Assembly: GCA_018806985.1 (NCBI GenBank)
Contig: JADANN010000069.1
Span: 1-64,000 of the forward strand
Reading direction: 5' to 3'
DNA length: 64,000 nt
DNA from: Angiostrongylus vasorum
Lineage: Eukaryota > Nematoda > Chromadorea > Rhabditida > Metastrongylidae
In this document: positions 11,600 to 22,899 of the stretch, one piece after another
Layout: each line of letters begins with the position of its first letter
Numbering within the stretch: position 1 is the stretch's first letter
Translations under genes and position numbers: made by a program
The notes under the pieces: model-generated
Seen by the model: only the letters and a program-made list of their open reading frames with translations
What the model was told of the DNA's origin: nothing
The model's database searches: none

Positions 11600-11605
11600 A
11601 ATAAA
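11600..11605 (+). promoter_or_regulatory. Candidate poly(A) signal
   Basis: AATAAA lies 138 bases after the stop codon of the five-exon gene, a normal distance for a nematode 3' UTR. It is the first such hexamer downstream. Confidence 0.4.
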
Positions 11606-11969
11606 TTTTACATTTGACATAGCTGTTTCTTTTTCGTTTGCCTGGGGGAATCAAAAGACAGTGCGAAATATATTATTGGAAATGAACAGCCTCTCAGTCA
11701 ACGCGAAATGAAGCGCATCTCATTATCTGATGAGATAAATTGTTCTGGTTCCGGCCTCTGTTTTGATATCCCAGTGACATTCTCGCCGCTCCTTGGTTCG
11801 TAGCTGCTCTGAAGTGTAATCGAAGCTGCTCAAAAATAATTTCTATTGCACCACACTACTTTATTCTTCAACAGAATTAATACTAGTATAATATTTGCAA
11901 ACATTAAACGTCATCGTTGACCAGTTCTTCCTAATCGAAACAAATACCTAAAAACTGTCTTTAAGGAAA

Positions 11970-12640
11970 GAACATGTAAGAAATATGAAGTCGTTTGAAA
12001 AACTGAGACAGTTTCAAGACGATGAATCAGCGAACTTTATATAGTGTAAGCCTCATCGCTCAATAATGCCTTGAAAGTCGTTCCCATAGCTGGCTCATGC
12101 CATGGGTTTGAAAAAGTGCGACCTGAGATGAACAACTCAAGCACATATGCTCCGCTTGTTATGGCAGGGTAAAAAATTTCCCAATCTAACGAGAATCCAA
12201 AAAGATCACATAAGCCGAGCAATATTCGATAGCTCAACTTAAAACACGGTAGGGAGCAGTCTTCACTAAGTTTTATTTTTTTTATGTTTGTTGCACAGTT
12301 GGAAATAAATGATTTTCATCTGTGGCTGTATGCCTCTTGCCTTTATCCATTCAGCACCATTTCAAATCTTCACGTGCTAGCAACAGAAATTCTGTTGCTC
12401 GATGTTGTCACTACTAAAAAATACACATCTGGTCTCTAGCCGTAACTACTGCTCGGCACCTTAGTGCTTTGCGATTTTGGCGATCGAGAGTAGCCCTGAA
12501 ATTTTTGCTGTCTTACCACAATCGTCCGCCCTTATCGCCGGATCCTTCGTGATCAGGGAAACAAAATCCGTTTACTTCGCTGTGTTCAGCTTTAAAAACC
12601 CACATAGAACCTTTCGATAGTCCTCATAAGTAAGCAGGCT
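11970..12640. repeat. Flank shared with 41,420-41,640 and 41,840-41,960, no gene
   Basis: 11,980-12,180 matches 41,440-41,640 in direct orientation. The segment at 12,180-12,250 matches 41,840-41,900 and again, weakly, 41,083-41,160. A 66-codon minus-strand frame (12,037-12,237) is not open in the other copy. 12,300-12,640 shares pieces with 41,940-42,080. No gene is supported. Confidence 0.5.
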
Positions 12641-13080
12641 TGTCTGCTCTGCTTACGCCTTACTTATCAGAATACAAGGCGGCAAAAAAATCGAACAGCA
12701 CCAGATCGGGACAGGATAAAATCTGAACACTTGACGAAGCTTCTGCTAATCCTCATAAACACACTGGTTTGGCTGTTCACACAATGCCTGTCTGAATGCA
12801 AGGTCACCATTCAGTGGAAGATTAGCATGACCGTATTAATACTCAATAAGGGTGAACTCTGGGATATCGGCAAACGCCGCATTACCTGGTTACCGTCTGT
12901 CGTCTACAAGCTTTCCTCTACAAGCTTTCCTCTACAATCACCCTAAACAGGAGTTGAATGTCGCTGAACACCATCATTTGAGAATATGCGGGTGGTCATT
13001 TCTGGAACTGGCATCATATGTTGATGACAAGTCTGGGAAATACGGACAACGCTGCCTAGAGAGCTTTGCGGATCCCTTAT
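12640..13080 (+). pseudogene. RTE-type LINE RT fragment (early RT blocks)
   Basis: The plus strand has the RTE stretch that begins with DRIKSEHL and continues through a hydrophobic INTLVWLFTQCLSECK block, a QWK block, and WLPSVVYKL, the counterpart of LLSVVYKL. The same region occurs at 1,100-1,290, 26,600-26,830, 35,310-35,470, 54,400-54,560 and 57,250-57,500. Stops and a small duplication near 12,910-12,930 break it. It is a short relic between the two inverted arms. Confidence 0.7.
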
Positions 13081-13159
13081 AAATTCTTCTCACGACTGCT
13101 CGAAACGTCCAAGGTGTATGCACGATTTTGAACGGGACGAAGGTTTCATTCGTAGCTCA

Positions 13160-13650
13160 AAAAAGGAGAAAAATCTGTGCGTGGACGAATCTAAGTGTTC
13201 TGGGCTTAACAAGTCAGAATTAATCACATAGAGAACGTTTCCAATGGAAAGGTCACATTTTACGCTGCCCCTTCGCTGGGAATTCTAAACCCAACTGGAA
13301 GGATAGAGAGTACTTCAAATTTGTATAACACAATTATTCCAAGGAATGTGCTCTAAAACGTTATGAAATTTATACAGAATAGGAAAAGCTTCCGTTCTGC
13401 TCAACGTAATGAAATTAAGGTACCATGTATCTTCTTGCAACAATATGTGTGGGAGTACTTTAGTAAAGAAAGTTGGTGTCACCCCCTCATGACGGCGTAA
13501 GAAGCATAGAGGCGCCTTTTCAAGGTTGCTGGACGTAAAGCGTTATGGGCCACAAGATTCCTAATTACGCCTTTGCACTGCAATAACGTGGAATTAGACG
13601 AGAATGTTTTAACAACACCTATTGCTCACTGACGTTAAGAACTACATGGT
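13160..13650. repeat. Right copy of the inverted repeat bracketing the gene
   Basis: This is the reverse complement of 8,240-8,800, with scattered indels. Together the two copies enclose 8.8-13.2 kb, including the secreted-type gene. I see no transposase between them, and the ends do not form neat terminal inverted repeats, so they may be two insertions of one dispersed repeat. Confidence 0.5.
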
Positions 13651-13739
13651 TTACGTGATGTAATGTGAAGTGAGTTCGGAAACGATTGATTTTTTTTGTC
13701 TTTAACGGTATTGTCGAAAGCTCTAGAAAGCTTAGTTCT

Positions 13740-14190
13740 TATTACAAGTGCAAACTTAGATATTTGGGATGGCCCGTCTTTAGCGGTTGTGCTGATGCAG
13801 GCATAAGCTTCATTCTTTCGGAGTTTTGCTGGTTTAGCCATTGTGGTTCTCTGGAGTCCCGAGGTCAGCCGGACCTAAGCCTGCCGCAGGTCGTCACCAC
13901 CACAGGTTGTCGCGGCCGTTGTGGATCAGAGGGAGATTTGTCACCGTGCAACTAGGTTGATACCAGGACGGTGGTAGATCCTGGTATTGATTTACTCCTA
14001 ACTGCCTTTCCTAATTACAACGCCTGACTCCTTCTCAGCTTGGGAGACCCTCCCGGGAATATGAATTCCCCCCGCTGTACATCGCAGCCCGACACCAAGA
14101 AACACATCCCAGACACGATGAGATGCTAAACCGTTGAGAATCAATGAAGGAGTTGCTCCATGAAAAGACGAATGAAGTTTGTTCTTATTT
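13740..14190 (+). repeat. Interspersed repeat R350, copy 1
   Basis: A roughly 400-base GC-richer repeat. It starts near GGATGGCCCGTC, passes GAGTCCCGAGGTCAGCC and GGTGGTAGATCCTGGTATTG, and ends after TACATCGCAGCCCGA. Copies lie at 27,490-27,920, 48,300-48,740, 49,640-50,060 (minus), 50,500-50,890, 59,370-59,760 (minus), 60,190-60,600 and 61,530-61,970 (minus). It has short open frames in several registers but none is consistently open. It may be a non-autonomous element; I see no clear Pol III boxes. Confidence 0.7.
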
Positions 14191-14422
14191 TTTAAGACTC
14201 AACAATTTCTGAAAAGAAATTCTACCTGTGGAATGCTTTCATGGGCCGACTTACAACAGTAAAAGTAGAAAGAATTATTGGAACAAGCTCGAAAACAACC
14301 CAGTCTAGAGAAGTGTTGTCAGTATCTACGCGACTATAGCGTTCTGCTAACCCGCTCTGATGAACAAAGATGAGAATTCTTAGGTTATTAGGCTAACACC
14401 ATGTTGATAAATAAATTTATTC

Positions 14423-14458
14423 GGCTAACGTTTCGACGTCTTCGTCCTCTTCAAAGCC
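14423..14458 (-). ncRNA. Hammerhead-like motif, structurally intact but C3 changed
   Basis: Minus strand order: GGCT, TTGAAGA, one extra G, a perfect GACG/CGTC hairpin with loop AAGA, GAAAC, GTT, AGCC. Stem I GGCT/AGCC is complete. The core box reads TTGAAGA in place of CTGANGA, which should impair cleavage. Copies lie at 28,158-28,193 and, diverged, 63,087-63,122 and 47,139-47,175. Confidence 0.4.
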
Positions 14459-16049
14459 GTGTTGATCGGAGTCGGTGGTCCACAGCTGATCGTTGTCGCG
14501 ACGTGGATGTTCTTTGTCTTATCGAGTCAAATCCTGTGGACTGAGCACCGCTCGATTGGGAACTTCACTCACCGGCGCGCTTTTGTACAGGACTGATGTC
14601 GATGTATTGCCACCACCTATATGATCTACTTTTGGTGGGCATGGCATCCTTGCATCTTTCAACAGTTGTTATCGTATAAACTAGAACACAAGAAATCAGC
14701 ATTTTTTAATCTGACCGTCATCTAACGTCAGCATTAGCAATCAGGACCTTCCTGGCTAGCTTAATAATCCAAGAAGCTGTTGATTATTAATGCCGAGCTT
14801 AAATGATGGTCGGTTTGAACGGTGTGGAAGATTTCACTATAGTAATATTCTGCCACGATATTAAATTGATGATGTACTAACCTTTTTCTTTTTGCAACTT
14901 CTGTCTTAGAACACAAAATATCCGCTGGAGAAAAGCCGCCCGTGTTTCTTCCCTCTGCGCTTTGAGTTGCAATAGAAAACTTGAAGAGGGCAGCAGCTTC
15001 AGGATCCGATAGTATCGCAGCGCGTTCCTTAGAAAGGCGGGCTCGTAATTACACGCACCTCTACTTCTACCAAGTGCACGTCTACGGGGCCCCTAAAAGG
15101 CTGAGCGAAGGGATCTTGGTAACCACCATCCTATATCCTTCTTCTACAAGATGTCCATAAGGATTATTCTACAGCACCTATCAAAAAACCTTGGATTAGC
15201 ACGGCCAGTTCACCTAACGAGATTCCGACAAGGACACTGCTGCAGGGACTACATCCAGTCCGTGTTATAGGTCATGGAGACCTGTCGGAAGCACTGCTTT
15301 GCCTCTTGTCCCTAACTTCTGCCATCTATGAAGAAGCGTTTGAAAGCGTCGAATAGAATGCATTCCAGTCAGGGCTCGTAGAGCGAGGAGTGGAACCGTC
15401 CTATTCGCGACCACTGAATGAATGTTGTTGGGACTGCATCACGAAAAATATAGCTTTTTCCACAGACTTGGTAACTATAACAACAGGGGAAAAGCATTCA
15501 GCAAGGCATAATGTCGTCAAATCAGCTTACCGCCTTTCCCACAATGAATAATGTAGTCATTTGATTGGATCAAGAAAGGCATCTACACGGATTGAAAAAT
15601 TTTCACCAAATCATGGTTTTGTTGAAGTCATCGTCGCCTGATCAAAAAGTGTATGCGAATTGGAGACAATGGAAAATGACGTGGAAGACGAGGAAAGAAA
15701 AAGAATAGACTGCTCATAAATGGATCGAAGAGACAGTTCATTATGAACTCATGGTGTGAAGGCGAACAAATCGAACTAGATGGTTCTTTTCATTGCAGCG
15801 AGCACTCCATTATGGTACCTTTGAAAGTCAAATGAACAAAGAAAACAACATGAAGAAACAATCAGACAGAAGAAATGGAGCAATGCGGGCTTATTCGGGC
15901 CTTTCAATGTAACCACAGACTAACTGCTACTCCCATCTCTTTGTTGTGCCCGTTAAAGACTTGGAGTGATATCCCAACCAAATGGAAATACTCTCCATAC
16001 ACACTAGACAGTGCTTGAGCCAAATATTCCTTAATTTAATCAGCTCCCG

Positions 16050-16420
16050 AAACATCTTGCTTAAATGCGCAGTTCCAGTCTGCAGGATCCTTCATATCTT
16101 CGAGGTAAAGACGAATACGCGTCGAAAGCGAAGCACAAATTAGCGGATGATATAATAAGAAAAACAGATGGTCAGACGGACGAAAGGAAATGTGAAGTAG
16201 AGTTGAGAGAATGGAAGCATTCAATTGAGCGACCATCGCCATTGAGACGATGGATGGAGGTGTTGGCAAGCAAATGTCAACCATCTGCATCAACCTTTCA
16301 GTGCTGCGGAAAGGGCTTCGCATGCGTCACCATTTTCGAACAAGACCACTACTGTGGATGGCTGATGTGGGAGAGGAAACGAATGTTGCCGAATGTGCTG
16401 GTGCCGTAGTAACAGAGAAT
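16050..16420 (+). pseudogene. C-terminal fragment of a second RTE-like LINE (RTE-B)
   Basis: The plus-strand frame 16,065-16,409 contains DEYASKAKHKLADDIIRKTD and later RPSPLRRWMEVLASK. These resemble the post-RT region of RTE-like elements, where a K.KH.WA..I.R..D block is followed by RP..RW.D.F. The element's RT core is absent here. An inverted, more decayed copy lies at 43,540-44,030, and related pieces are at 50,040-50,115 and 60,145-60,210. It is non-functional. Confidence 0.55.
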
Positions 16421-16895
16421 ACGGGCCATTATTGTACAAAAAAAGGCAATGAATCGGCCAACTAGCGTAGATCACATCTCAATAACCCTCCTGTTTTACA
16501 ATGCACAAGCATGTGTTCCTGAAGATAATCATTACATCATGATTAGTGGGATGCTATATCTACTACAGTACTGTTCTGATAATAATGGATGAGACTGTTG
16601 CCTTTTTTTGGAGCCTGCACACCCTTTTCCCACGGAAAGGCTAGGGTAGACACAAAAGTGAACGATCAACATCGCAAAGCCACTGATAATGGGGATTCTC
16701 CTTGTTTAGAATATGAGAGGGTAACATCTGCTGTGACAGCCGGCTTACAAATCAGTGAATCTCATTTGTAGATGAGTGCCACTTTCTTTAGCGTCTAAAA
16801 GAGTACACAAAGCAATTGCCAGGCAAAGCATTAATGTGTTCATTTTGTTTCAAGTAATACAAACAGTTTTTTATACAAATTAGTCATGAAAATAA

Positions 16896-17273
16896 TTGAA
16901 ACGGTGCACAAAAGCTTTTAAGTCACTAATTATCGGACACACATCTTCGAAGGGACCCCGCTTGTCAAACAACAAGGTCCTTGTCCAGGCGTCTTACCTG
17001 AAGCAATTCCTGCTATTTCACAAGATCCTACTCTCGAAGGGAACTAAAATACTCTTAGTGAAAAAATGCAACGACACACATTCGGATCACCCACTACTCT
17101 TCATACTTTGCTTACACAAACACTTTAATAACTCATCTTTCACACGCAATTTACAGCAGTTCTACTGTTCGGTTCACTGTCTAGATGCAATCACTTGCAG
17201 CACTCATACAAGAGTTCGGCAGAGGGTTGACGGCTTGAAGTTTTGCTTCAAGTGTGAGTACGGTTGGGTTTGA
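16896..17273 (+). other. 125-codon frame related to 42,753-43,139, unrecognised
   Basis: The frame contains FKSLII, LSNNKVL and a K.TKILL segment. It aligns residue for residue at many positions with the 128-codon minus-strand frame at 42,753-43,139 (FKSLII, LSNNKVL, ETNILL). The second halves diverge. Both sit in the inverted 14.2-17.3 / 42.7-47.4 kb pair, so DNA homology alone may explain the similarity. No domain or signal peptide is evident. I would not call it a gene without expression data. Confidence 0.25.
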
Positions 17274-17399
17274 CCAATCGCAAATCAGCGCATGTTTTTT
17301 AAAAGTCGGTTGCCCGATGCAGTATCTGCTCTGAAAAAGGTGTTTCTCGCCAGAAAACAGATGGAAACGATATGAGTTTAAATCAGCTCACACTAGCCA

Positions 17400-17600
17400 T
17401 TACTCTCCTTCATATATGTTGAGATCAACATATGTCGGATCGTACGTGTTAAATTTGATATTATTCAGTTTAAAAGCAATTGTGGCAATGACTAGCCCGA
17501 GCCCATAATGGCTGGGTTTTTTGTTATCGAAGAAGACAACCATTACTGATTGGTCAGCGAGACTCTTGAACACTGTCTCCACCGTGGCGCTCGTATTCAT
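17400..17600 (-). CDS. Small hypothetical protein or terminal exon, 66 codons
   Basis: The frame begins MNTSATVETVFKSLADQS, contains a hydrophobic MVVFF stretch and GLGLVIATIAF, and ends NIYEGE before TAA. It lies just downstream of the minus-strand secreted-type pseudogene. Two plus-strand relatives at about 40,905-41,080 and 41,660-41,840 align through the VMVV region and the LVIATI region but have frameshifts and stops. The contrast of one open copy against two decayed ones is weak evidence that it is or was coding. It could be a whole small gene or one exon. I do not recognise the family. Confidence 0.4.
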   Translation of the reverse strand: MNTSATVETVFKSLADQSVMVVFFDNKKPSHYGLGLVIATIAFKLNNIKFNTYDPTYVDLNIYEGE

Positions 17601-18094
17601 TTTAGCTCATCTTTTAAACACCGAATTGTACTTATGGCAGTTTTGAGTATTTGCTTCTGCTAAGAAGAGGTGCTAAGAGATGAAGTGTGCATGGTTGCAA
17701 ATAGTATACTAGTTTTAATTCTACTGGAAAAGAAAGGTTGTCTGGTGCTATGAAAGTTGTTTTGGAGCAGCTTCGATTACAGTTCAGAACACCCACTAAC
17801 AAAGGAGCTACGAGAATGTCACTGGCACATGGAAACAGAGGAGGCAACTAGGACAATTTATGTGTTCAAATACTAAAACTGATTTTAGTACACCTCGAAT
17901 GAGAAGCTGTCCTTTTTCTGCAAAAATCTTCCGTACTGCCTTTTTATTCCCACAGACAATCAAAAAGCAACAGCTTGTCAAATATGGAATTTTTTTGATT
18001 CATATAAGAGATATCCTCGTTGAGGAATTGTGGCAAAAAATTGAGTTTGATGAATGATTTATTTGGCAAAGACGTATTTGATGCAGTTCACTAT

Positions 18095-20014
18095 TCAACC
18101 TCTGACAGTGACAGAAACTCCAGCGTAGTTTGATCCGAATGGCCACACTCTCATACCAGCCACTCTGTTCATCAGGCCCTGCCATATTTGGATCGGCCAA
18201 TTTGCCATGCCGATATTGGTATTCGAGACTGCTCCAGAAATGGTCAAGGGCTCTGAGGGCACAGGCACAATATTCATAAATGGACTTGAGAAAGCACACA
18301 TACAAGCCATAAAGTTATAGGCCTTAAACAAGTATCTTCATGATTATGACGAGAAGAAGCTTAAATAACCACTAAGCTGAGACTGTTTCGCATTTGAACT
18401 CGTGGCGAAGTGCTTTCGTTACTATAATGGCTCTCCTATTTTGCACTGCTTCTCCAGGGAAACTAACAAGCAACGTTTAGTCTTGAGTTGAAAGGAATCG
18501 ATACGTGGATTCTGTCATGAAGCTCACCAAAATCTTGTATAACGCGAGCAATTCCCGTAAGGAATTGATTTCAAGCAATCCATGTGGTTCATGCAGTTGA
18601 AACGGTCAACTCAAGAATGCGGTGCTACTTCACATGATTTTCAAGCGTCTTTCAGTACCCACTTATTAAAAAGATCTTAGTATGAATGGACAGCAGTCTT
18701 TCCTCACAAGAGGAAATTTGTTACTACGCATGGTAAACTGTCATAAGTTTCAATTGCGCACCTTCGAGTGGTTTAAAACTGACAAACAGAATTAAAAACT
18801 AACCGTTAATTTGAATATTTTGCCCAGGTGGATTGACGAGCACATTATCGCAGTGAAGTTGGGCGTAAGTGGTTTGTACAGTAAGCTGGCATATCATATA
18901 TATCACGGCAGATATCACATCAGGAAAGATGCCAGCGCACTGACCTCGTGCCTCCAGTGCATCAATGACCTAAAGAAGCCCACTTGGAAATCGAAGTAGT
19001 CTCCATTAGCTGTACCATTGAACATAAAACTCACCCCTTGCATCAGTAGACGTTGTACAAAGTACAAACGCTCGAACTGCCGTGCCGCTTCTTAAAATTC
19101 CTGGAAGCTGGGACGCGATATTATCTCGGGAAGTCCAAATCATGCTAACAGGCAGGGAAAATCCATTGACGGTAAAGCTAACATTCCTTGCTGTAAAATG
19201 GAAAAAATTCAGTGCTTGGTTTCAGATTGGCGTTTTGCGGTTCTTCACTTTTCACTGATGGTTCTGTTTATTTACTGGAGTGATTACTGCTGTTTAGATA
19301 TCGTCGCTGTTGTTAAACTGCTCCTATGTCTGCTATTTGGGACATTAACAGCCGCATTCTTTTCAGAAGCTGTTAGGTATTTTCTTTTTATTTTTTCTCA
19401 TATTTATTCACTCATCCCGTTGCTCAGAAAAGGGCTGCATTTATTATGTGAGACGAAGCAGTAGTGAGAGAAAGGACACGAAAGCAAAACGCTGAGCTTC
19501 TCATTCTGTTTGGCAGTGGAGGTTGAGCTTACGAGTTTTTGATTGCGAAGACATGGTTTGCTTTAAGAACTGACAGATAAGAAGTTCTATTTTGTCATAG
19601 CAGGTACGATAAGCTCGCACTCAATGTTAACGCCAGTGCATGACTTTTCAATAGCTTAGCCCAATGAGGTTTTCTTGAGAAAACTAAAAATTTCAAACGT
19701 TTTAGTTTTCGAATGTGAGACATTTAGTAGAGACCAATGACTAGGTGAGTATCTTTCAGGGACAACCGTGAATTACAAAAATTGCACAAATTTCCATCCA
19801 CGACTTCATTTTTGAAGACCGTGTTCTGCCATTTCATGAACACGTACTTCCATTATTCAGCATCAACAACATAGACAAGACTGGTTCCTAGATAACAAAA
19901 TTTACTTTACTAGTTACGTTGACCAGATGGCAGTTGTCCTCACCATAACGCCGGTGAGATCAAGAAAAGCAGACATATCAGAAATGGCTGCATTGGAGTT
20001 TTTGTGCTTGTCAT
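18095..20014 (-). pseudogene. Paralogue of the five-exon secreted-type gene, disabled
   Basis: Exons read on the minus strand are 20,014-19,918, 19,190-19,035, 18,969-18,804 and one fused last exon ending at 18,095. The signal-peptide exon has a TGA stop at codon 25 (after ISPALW). Exon 2 has a 7-base tandem duplication (CTTTGTA) that shifts the frame. Exon 3 carries a 9-base in-frame insertion and keeps the frame and GT donor that the other copy has lost. The last two exons are joined without the 63-nt intron and end NRVAG...VSVTVRG, while the first third of exon 4 (the VEGNC...NTVASLC part) is missing. The lesions differ from those of the copy at 9.3-11.5 kb, so the two copies decayed independently after duplication. 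Confidence 0.7.
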
Positions 20015-20540
20015 GCTTTAGCTAAATTCATAAAATGTTAGCAATTCTTGGAAGAAGAAAGCTGAAAACAGTTTGATTGTTAAGAGCAGTTGGAAAAAAC
20101 TGAAAGAACTCCGTGTCACTGCCAATCCATATCCGCTTACAGGGTATTAAATATCGTTTCTCATGGCGCTTAATTGAAACCCTAAACGAAGAATCACCTC
20201 CAGAAGCATGCCAAAAGTAAAGAGAAGTCTCGTTTCCTATTAAGCAGCAGGAGAGATAATTTCCAATTTTGACCAGTTCCTTATTATTTCATACATTTTT
20301 TTTCGAAGAAATTTTATTCAGCAAGCAGTGTGCTTAGTTGTTCTATCTGAGATGTCGTAGAATCTTTTACTTTGGTCCTGGATCACCTGAGCCGGAAATC
20401 CAAAGCAGAACACCTGCAGAAGTCCTTTACACACTTTAAGATTTCTCTGTTTCGGAATTTTGAGAACATATTGAAAAAAGGTGAGGTTTCCGAAAGGTTT
20501 CGAAAGGTTAACACCATGTTAATATAAAGACACTTTGTTC

Positions 20541-20576
20541 TGCTAAGGTTTCAGCACCTTTTTCTTCTTCAGAGCC
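20541..20576 (-). ncRNA. Degenerate hammerhead-like motif
   Basis: Minus strand: GGCT, CTGAAGA, a short spacer hairpin, GAAAC, CTT, AGC. The first core box is intact but the cleavage triplet and stem II are altered. Related motif in plus orientation at 20,886-20,922. Confidence 0.3.
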
Positions 20577-20885
20577 ATATGGATCTATGTCGATTGTCTT
20601 TAAATTTTCCTTCTTCCGATGTGGCTCTTCGTGACCGCATCCTTTCGAATCCATTGGAACACCATACGAATGACGTCACCAGGCATTGCTTCTTTATACA
20701 AGACGGTTGTCGTTGATGTTGATTGCCTATTGATAACCTTCGTGCTTCTCTGGGCAATCTGACCGTTGGTTTCTTTCTCTGATTTCCCCGGGGGAAATAA
20801 ACTCTTACGATTAACTAGTGAATCCAAAACGAAGACCCACATCGGAAAAATCAACAACTGTGGGCAATCGACACGTATCAACACT

Positions 20886-20922
20886 GTTCTGAAGAAGACG
20901 AAATCGCCGAAACTTTAGCGGA
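20886..20922 (+). ncRNA. Degenerate hammerhead-like motif
   Basis: Plus strand: CTGAAGA, a GACGAAATCGCC spacer that forms only part of stem II, GAAAC, then TTT in place of GTC, then AGC. It lies 340 bases from the minus-strand motif at 20,541-20,576, facing the other way, so the repeat between them is bracketed by two such motifs. Confidence 0.3.
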
Positions 20923-22609
20923 ATAAGGCCTTTTATCGAAATCGTGTTCGCTCTTCAATGAAGAAACGTATGCTGATTAGTAAAACCGAGGTAGAAACAA
21001 AATCCGTCTCTTGAATTAAAGTCTTTGCATTAATTCTTTTACGTAATGAACCACTTTGATGGAAACGTGAGCAACAAGAATTTACGTTTTTGCTGTCTAG
21101 ATTTGGCCTGTGAAATGATATTGTCGGCGTTTCATCACAAAACTTGCTTCCATAAAGGGAAGTGAGAGAGGAAGTGTGACTAAGAGTACGTGGTTCGATG
21201 ACGCTGTTATTGCATTCTCATAGGGTAGGCATTTCATGACCGAAAGTGCTTTAGGTTTTCTGCCAGAATAAGTGCAAATATTTAACGTAGTAGAGTTAGG
21301 GGAAGAGGAAGTCTTTGATTGTAGACTTCACGTTCAATTTCCACCGTGCAGTCAGTGCTCAAACTTCATATGGCGCGGCCGACTCTCGGTACTTCATGAC
21401 ACTTTGTGTCATTGTCTTCTCACTTGCAATTATGATGCAATCTAATTATAGGCGCTAACACAAATTTTAGCAACTTTCTGCACAATCGTGGTATTGTGTG
21501 CCATCATTTATTAAATCGCGATTAACCTTATGGCTTCATCAAGTACCACGATCAGTCAGAATGAAAAGGAGTTAGATATCTCATTTCCGATTAAGAAGTC
21601 CTAGTGAGAGAAAACTTGAACTGTGGCAAAAAACGAACATGTTTTTTGTGGCCGTCTTTCATCCGTGGTTAGTTAATGTTTCTCTTATCAAAAATTACAG
21701 ACCTGTTCACCTTGGTCGAAGCGAGCGAAACCTAAAGATTATCTTTTGTTCACGAATTAACGGATAAGTTTCCTGACGGAACTTTTTCTTCCAAGTTTCA
21801 TCTCGCATGACGTCGATCATAGTTCGTCAAAGAAACTACATCGGTTTGAGCTGTAAAACCGTCAATGGGCCAGACTTCTTATTGGTGTTGCATTGTAAAT
21901 TACTTGGCAGATCAGATTTGAAAAGTGTGGAAAACGGTGCCTTCCAACAGTCTCGTTGAACACAACCGCATGGGACGTTACGCTGAAAGCTGACTTTAAG
22001 CACTGGATGCATCATTTGTCAGAACAAAGCGTTTCAACGAGCATCACTCCAAGCTGCTGCGTGGGTGACACTTCAATATGTGAGACATCGTCTCGGTTTC
22101 GAGTATTTCCACTTAGTTAGCTGTGCATTGTTAATAACTGTAAAAGGGATGGAAGCCTCTTGCGTTGAAAAGGTAGACCGGAAAAACGAAAGACGCCAAT
22201 GGCATTCCATCCTTAGGTGTGGCAAGTTGAAAGCTAATTCTGGTGGTTTTTCTTCTGAATATTCAGCCGGTCCTTTGTTGCAGTTGATACAAGACGTTTG
22301 TCAGTTTGACGTGACGATATCACTTTTGAACACGGCGAGATTGTTAACTAACTCCACTATCACATAAGGGCATTGGGTAGAAACCAGCAGGACAAAAGTG
22401 CTATTTTTTTAAGCAGAAATGGCGAAACGTTAGCCGAAAGTTTCCACACTATCTTCTTGTCACACCAATAATCGACAATTCTGCTGAAAATGCTTTATTT
22501 TATTTGCTAGCAATGCGTGATTTAAAAAACGATCTTATGGCGTGGTTCATAAGAAAATTTGTTTCCACGTATGGAAGTGATAAAGCGACAACATTAGCTC
22601 GAATACTCT

Positions 22610-22870
22610 GTTTTACTTGAGAGATCGACATTCAAATGTTTGAATAAGTGTGTTATTGTTGAATAATCATTTGCTATTGCGAACAAGAAGATTTTTTCAT
22701 CTGTAAAATTTCGAACTGGAAAAATGCATCACATGTGTTCAACGCGAATTTATATCCAATGGATGTGAATAAGGATGAAAGTGATCGCCCCGTACAGATC
22801 TGATCTTCCTTGTGCTATTCTTAACCGAAAAAAATAGTACAGTAACCGTTCCCCAAATAACTTCAATTTC
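22610..22870 (-). repeat. Dispersed repeat shared with 36,270-36,500 and 54,600-54,790
   Basis: The minus strand matches 36,270-36,500 closely, including TACTGTACTATTTTTTTCGG and the GATCACTTTCATCCTTATTC block, and 54,600-54,790 more loosely. It is absent from the mirrored position in the left arm (about 4,780), so it was inserted after the duplication or lost there. Confidence 0.6.
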
Positions 22871-22899
22871 CACAGTTCAATCCCACTGACGGGATGATT

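Larger units (their letters stand above)
815..11970. repeat. Left arm of a 27-kb inverted duplication
   Basis: Blocks of this arm reappear in reverse complement and in mirrored order at 17,620-27,085. Examples of paired positions are 1,750/26,098, 2,447/25,436, 3,400/24,483, 4,100/23,110, 4,810/22,595, 5,300/22,090, 6,250/20,740, 6,400/20,400, 9,200/20,080, 10,200/19,090 and 11,800/17,780. The arm has insertions relative to its partner, chiefly 6,620-9,100, and lacks others, such as the PLE fold-back at 23.8-24.5 kb. Divergence is uneven: about 1,300-2,900 is near-identical and most of the rest clearly diverged. Confidence 0.8.
14150..17280. repeat. Inverted copy of 42,750-47,370
   Basis: Paired points run in opposite order: 14,420/47,180, 15,040/46,560, 15,350/46,220, 15,450/46,120, 15,540/44,510, 15,800/44,250, 16,300/43,740 and 17,000/43,050. 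The partner is interrupted by a 1.5-kb fold-back PLE at 44,556-46,046 that is absent here, so this copy shows the empty site near 15,515. Part of it (14,150-14,640) also recurs at 27,870-28,380, and 14,150-15,330 at 62,900-64,000. Confidence 0.7.
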
